Of a stretch of 64,000 bases of DNA, positions 59,251-64,000 are shown piece by piece. The translations under genes were made by a program, and so were the position numbers. Numbering within the stretch: the first letter of the stretch is position 1; every line of letters begins with the position of its first letter. The DNA is from Sympetrum striolatum. Taxonomy: Eukaryota > Arthropoda > Insecta > Odonata > Libellulidae. Below the pieces are notes generated by a model. That model did not search any database. It saw only the letters and a list, made by a program, of their open reading frames with translations, and was not told the DNA's origin. The DNA is taken from contig OX388348.1 in assembly GCA_947579665.1 (NCBI GenBank), positions 14,074,001-14,138,000 of the forward strand, read 5' to 3'.

Positions 59251-59450
59251 ATGATAACTTTGGCGGCACATTTCGTATGTTCTGTCGACACGATTAGGAA
59301 TCAGATCCTCTTTTGTCATTTTCAGCACATCGTTTTCTCTTTGCTAATGAACTAGTTTGATTTGTATGCTTGTCTTGAATGACAGACTGACTATTTCTGC
59401 ATTATGAATGATAACTTTGGTGGCGCATTTTGTATGTTCTGTCGACACGC
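59251..59450 (+). repeat. Tandem duplication, period 157 bp
   Basis: ATGATAACTTTGG(C/T)GGC, then CATTT(C/T)GTATGTTCTGTCGACACG, starts at 59251 and again at 59408. Similarity fades after about 60 bp, though TCTTTTGT also recurs. Confidence 0.7.
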
Positions 59451-60899
59451 TTTGGAATTAAATTATCTTTTGTTTTATTTTTCCTGTAAATCTCTTTATT
59501 TTTTAAAATTAGCTATTGCAATTGACGTGATTGTCTTGAGTGGCCATAATTGCCTTTTTAAATGTCTTATTGTCAGAGGAAAATCAGCGTTTTAATATAT
59601 GAAATTATAATTTGAGGAAGGAATTCTTTTTCTTTATATATTAAAAATATCAAACTAATATAAGAAAGCTTACAAATTCATGTATTTATGGCTAATGAAA
59701 TCTAAAGAGAATATACTAGTATTTATGATTATGTACAAGTGAACGAGTGTATGTAATATGTACGAGTGATATGCAAAGTATCTAAAGTATTCTATAACGC
59801 CAAATAAAATTCCAAACTAAATGTCCCCCATTCTTGAGAAAAAGTGGTATCTTTCTATCAAGGTTTACATGTGTTAGGTAATTCCATCTAATATGAGTAG
59901 GGTGAAACATTAATAAAAATATTTGTTTTATTTCTTTCTCCTACAGGCATTATAGTATTTCGTTGATAATTGGGAACCGTTTATCTGCTATGAAATATGA
60001 TTTCAGAACGAATTTCCTTCATTATTGTATTCAAATTCGATCCAGATATCTGGAAGAGATTTCAGAATGACTTAGAAAATAAATCATCTCATAGGCTCAT
60101 TAAATAATGGTTTTTAATTTTGAGATATTGTTTTATTCGCATCCTTATGTGTGATTTTAACTGTTAATCTTCCACTGCAAATGATCTCCTAATGACTCAT
60201 TCTCGTCATATACTTCACCCTTCTTCTCTAATTAGCACCGGTTAATAAGTAACAGCAGGGTTTTTTATTTTCTATTCGATAAATGACAAATGAACGAAAA
60301 TTCATAGAATTTTTTACTACACATGTAATTCGATTTAAATATACATTTTTAATAGTTATTGGTTGAAATGCAACATAGCCAGAAAACATTTTGAAAATTA
60401 TAATTATGAATATGTAAACGATTACTAGTTCCACAATAAGTTTTTTTTATATTCCCGAGTAGTGTTTTATTGAATACCTGGTCATCCTGAATATTGAAGT
60501 TTGGATGACTAGTATTCTCGTGTACTTCATAAAAAAGCTATCAAAGAGGAATATGATTATACACATTGACCTTGAGACTTACTCAAAGATCTATTAATTG
60601 AACTATTGAATGATGCTGAAAACGGTTTCAATAGAAGTCAAATTTGATTCAATTTTAAATTTTGATTCAGATTTAAATTAAACGCAAAAACAGTTTTGTC
60701 CTCTTGAATATTTAGTTAATCCATTGAAGAATAATGATAAATAGATTGACTAGATAAATTGACAGGAATTATTGTTTCATTACAGATTGAACCTAATGGC
60801 AATAAGTCATTGTTATATTGGTGAAGACATTTTTATTGAAATTTCTGCAGACCAAAATCAGATGTAGAAAATATATTTACTAGTCCTCAGAAAAAAGCA
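59451..60899. other. AT-rich spacer
   Basis: Nothing recognised. A 30-bp segment near 60513 is similar to one near 62128. Confidence 0.4.
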
Positions 60900-61510
60900 G
60901 TTGGGACCCACTGAAAATCTTATAGATCATCGGAGGGATTCTGATAGCGAAAACATAGATAAACTGCAGTATGCTCTACCGGAAGACAAACTCCGTCATA
61001 TGATTATGAGCGCCCAAAGGCAAGCCTTTTTCCTCGTCCATCCCAGAGAGCCCATTCGCACATCCGCTTCTGTCACGCCCACTCCCCTCTCTGCCTTTGT
61101 AAGGCCAATTTCTGGGACTACGTTCTTGATCGCATTAGCAAGGGGCCGCGGACGGGGGTCTCTTTCGCCCATACGTCCGCGGAGTGATGAGTCGGAGATG
61201 AGAGGGAAGAGTTAAAAGGGACGCTCCCGAGACCCGCTCCGCGAACAACGCACTCCGTGAGGGCCTCTCCCAGGGCGGATTCGATTAGCCCCGGAAACAG
61301 TTCTTGAATGCGGAATAGAAGGCTGTCGTCTAGGTCGAAAAGTGTCGGGGCAATCAGAGGGAGAACGGGCTCGGTTGATGGGGTCATCGAACTGTGGAGT
61401 TGAAATCTCCAGTGCTGCATGATTTAGCGTCGGATATCTCCGCTGCTCTCCGAATCTTATTACCCCACTCCGGGTCGGTAAATTGGCTGAGTCTTCTTCC
61501 AATCTGCCGT
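60900..61510. other. GC/CpG-rich islet with overlapping frames on both strands
   Basis: A plus frame of 104 codons (60901-61215) and minus frames of 100 (61118-61420) and 96 codons (61212-61502) overlap. The minus frame contains a protein-like acidic/hydrophobic stretch (DLDDSLLFRIQELFPGLI), but I know no match and see no convincing splice sites around it. Unassigned: regulatory islet or unrecognised exon. Confidence 0.3.
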
Positions 61511-63270
61511 TTTGCTATCAGCGGTAATTTTTAATGTTTTCTGCCTTTTGGATGGTAAAGTAAACCAGAGGTCTGTGTATATCTGAATTTATGTACTCTG
61601 AGATACTCTATTTTCTATATGTGTTGGGTGATAGAAACTGGCAATCTATTATTGTGCATTGACGAGAAACGTCTTAGGAAAAAGATTTTAAAGTAGCTAT
61701 TCTCACATTAGAGTTGAAAAAGCTCCAAATAGCTGTTGCTTGCGAACAACCATGGTGCGGAAGTATGCATGTTAAGATTAATCTTGACTGAAGTATTTTA
61801 AGCGTTATTATTCTCGATTTCGTATTACGTATTTCGACAACTGCGTTGCCATCTTTGGGTATTAGGAGCTATTATCCTCTAGGGTAATAACTGTGAAAGT
61901 TCTCTTTGTGAAATAATCTTCCTTTTTAGACATCTAAAAAGTAATATCTCTTCAGGTACTTATTATTTCGTTACAGAATTGTAATTTCAGTCCTATTTTC
62001 CATGGTTGAAGGTAATAATTCTTAGTTTAATTGATTTAACGACATTTCATTGTAATTATTAAAAGTCATATGACGTGAATTAAAGTACTAACCCCCAAGA
62101 GTTTTGAGAATTATTGGTCCACGTGTATACTCTCGTATACTTCATGAGAAAAGCTCTCCATAAATTGATTTGATAATTATAATTAACTTCATTAACTGTT
62201 TTCCCTTTAAGATCCCTCACTAAAATCATAGAACATCGTGGTAAGGGTTTTGAACGTAAGAAGTAATTGTTTCAGTATAACAAGAGCACTATAGCAACCG
62301 ACATCGTAGGCTTACCTTAGGTTGAGATTATGTGCATTATTGTTGTACTACGGTCATGGAAATACCCTTGAGCGGGTTAGCGTTTTAGCTGGATCAATCT
62401 CAGTGTAATTGAAGGAATAGTCTCTTTGAGCCTTGAGGGTCTCTTTGATAAGATTTTGCTCGAGTGCGCCTCAGATCTTAATGGTGATGAATTGAAGATT
62501 TGCTCTTAGCGTTGTCTACTTTATATACATCGTCCTCTTCATCCCAAATTGACGATGTGTATCCTTGTTAATATCTGAGTGTAGTATCCAGGTATGCTAA
62601 AATGTTGGGATGGTAATCCTTCCATAGATCCTCAAGAAGTCCTTAAGCGTGACTTCCTAGAGAAAATTTGCTTTAATTTATTTAATACTAGCTGATTTTC
62701 GATTGCAGACGGTTTATATTCCCTGGTCTCCCTAAAATGTTTTATGCTTAAAATATTTAATAAAAGCAAAGTTGAACAGCTCTCTTTATATTTTGTTGCT
62801 AAAATGTTTAAATTTAACTATAGATTCATATATGCACCTATTGCCATCGATGATTTGGAAAACATTTACCAAAAATAAAAAATAGAATTAGGATTTATCC
62901 TTAATGCATCATATTTTATGATGAGTTATTTTACTTTATCGTATGTAAGATAAGACTGCGATGCTTGAGAAATATAAAAATATGACTCAACACAATGCAA
63001 AATATAGCTCAGGAGCGAATGTTTTTATCAAACAACACCTCTTTAAACACGTTTTATAATAGAGTTCAGCAAAACCTATAAATAATATAGAAAAAAATAT
63101 ATAGGATAAAAATGTAGTATAAATTGGATTAGTAATAGTTTAGAATGAGTAAAGAAAAGACCAAATGTGCAGGTACATATAACCTTAGAGATTAGACAAG
63201 ATTCATATAGTTGAGTATTTAAGTATGGTTCTAAGATTTGAATATCTTTCTGAGAAAGTGATCGAAGAAA
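61511..63270. other. AT-rich spacer
   Basis: Nothing recognised beyond ordinary AT-rich sequence. Confidence 0.4.
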
Positions 63271-63314
63271 CACGATTTTTACACGGAAATAACACGATTT
63301 TTACACGGAAATAA
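63271..63314 (+). repeat. 22-bp direct tandem repeat
   Basis: Two exact head-to-tail copies of a 22-bp unit beginning CACGATTTTTACACGG (63271-63292 and 63293-63314). Confidence 0.85.
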
Positions 63315-64000
63315 CATAATTATAAACTTGTTAGGAGAATTTAACTTGACACTAAAATATTATCTATGGAATCTTGTCCAACATTGAATATCAAACGCAC
63401 CCACATATCCGAACAGGTACGACAGCCCAAAGCTGTGACCTAACCCCTTCCCTCCTTCCCAGATGTGAGACCACGGCTTTCCCTTTACCGCAAGGTTGAC
63501 TTAGTAATGAGACCAGCAAACCAATCCTAACAACATCGGATACGACCCACAGGTGCAGGAATACGACCATCCTTAAAGAAAGGAACATTTTCAAGTCCTG
63601 CTTAAATCTCTATTTGAACTACACCTATAATTTGAACCGACACGTAATCGTGTAATTGTTTTTTTCGTTCAGAATAGTTATGGTTTAGAATGGGAACACT
63701 AAAAACCTGTATTATAACAACAAGCAATCACGAGCTAAGCTTTTAAGTTCAAACTTACAGAGATATGCAAATAGAGAAAAAATAGGATATTTATCGGGTT
63801 GATTATGCATATGTATACATATTTTTCGCGTATCAGAGGTATGTCTATTTTGCAATAAAATACGAATTACATCCCATAAGTGGTCAGACCAATATCAGAT
63901 GATAGTGGAACAAGTTTTAATTGCAAAACCTTTTTCTTTTTTTTCTTCTTCCCTCAAATATTTCTATTCTCAGCCAAACCATTGGGAAGCCCTCAGAAAT
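63315..64000. other. Spacer, one GC-neutral patch
   Basis: 63395-63600 is less AT-rich and carries an unrecognised 67-codon minus frame (63391-63594). The remainder is AT-rich and runs off the window end. Confidence 0.35.

Noticed and set aside
1..64000. CRISPR arrays, bacterial operons, rRNA genes, phage or viral genes
   Set aside because: No regularly spaced identical repeats, ribosome-binding-site-led gene strings or rRNA-like blocks were seen. The sequence is typical animal non-coding DNA.

Overview
The window reads as nuclear DNA of an arthropod, most likely an insect. It is AT-rich, has no long protein-coding gene, and no reading frame exceeds about 160 codons. It carries relics of many transposon classes common in insect genomes: piggyBac, a Transib-like element, a Tc1/mariner-like miniature element, several non-LTR retrotransposons (LINEs) and a tRNA-derived SINE. 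I found no rRNA, no intact tRNA gene, no CRISPR array and no bacterial-style operon. I could not assign any host gene or exon. The species is not identifiable from what I can see.

Layout. 0-10 kb: a LINE 3' end (1441-1619), a dispersed repeat called family X here (3651-4045), a diverged tandem array (5040-6420) interrupted by a 5'-truncated LINE (5446-5878), a second tandem duplication of about 550 bp (6690-7690), a pyrimidine-rich tract (8565-8830) and a decayed repeat with a thrice-repeated motif (9262-9650). 10-30 kb: a 1.0-kb element with RSS-like ends (10879-11881), a GC/CpG-rich islet (15240-15790), a LINE 3' segment (15867-16090), family X copy 2 (20600-20960), a GC-rich plus pyrimidine-rich block (22270-23100) and a broken reverse-transcriptase C-terminus (28828-29070). 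30-44 kb: a Tc1/mariner-like miniature element (30002-30647), a complete SINE with 12-bp target duplications (35853-35979), and the best-defined object, a 2967-bp piggyBac-like element with exact 13-bp inverted ends, TTAA duplications and a broken transposase (36458-39424). A LINE 3' fragment (40763-41161) has split a long pyrimidine tract.

44-64 kb: several GC/CpG-rich islets, one promoter-like (47400-48290) and one holding the longest open frame (56267-56752). There are also a tandem triplication with a perfect 13-bp hairpin (50332-50630), family X copy 3 (50890-51110), a second reverse-transcriptase relic (52142-52550), a 65-nt near-perfect hairpin abutting a 398-bp miniature element (53816-54278), a 176-bp tandem dimer (56787-57138), a third copy of the (TTA)n LINE (58118-58315), a 157-bp duplication (59251-59450) and a 22-bp direct repeat (63271-63314).

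The window is best understood as an intergenic or long-intron landscape: layered, mostly dead mobile elements between AT-rich spacer and short GC-rich islets of unknown, possibly regulatory, function. All similarity statements come from reading by eye and recalled family features. No alignment or database search was run.
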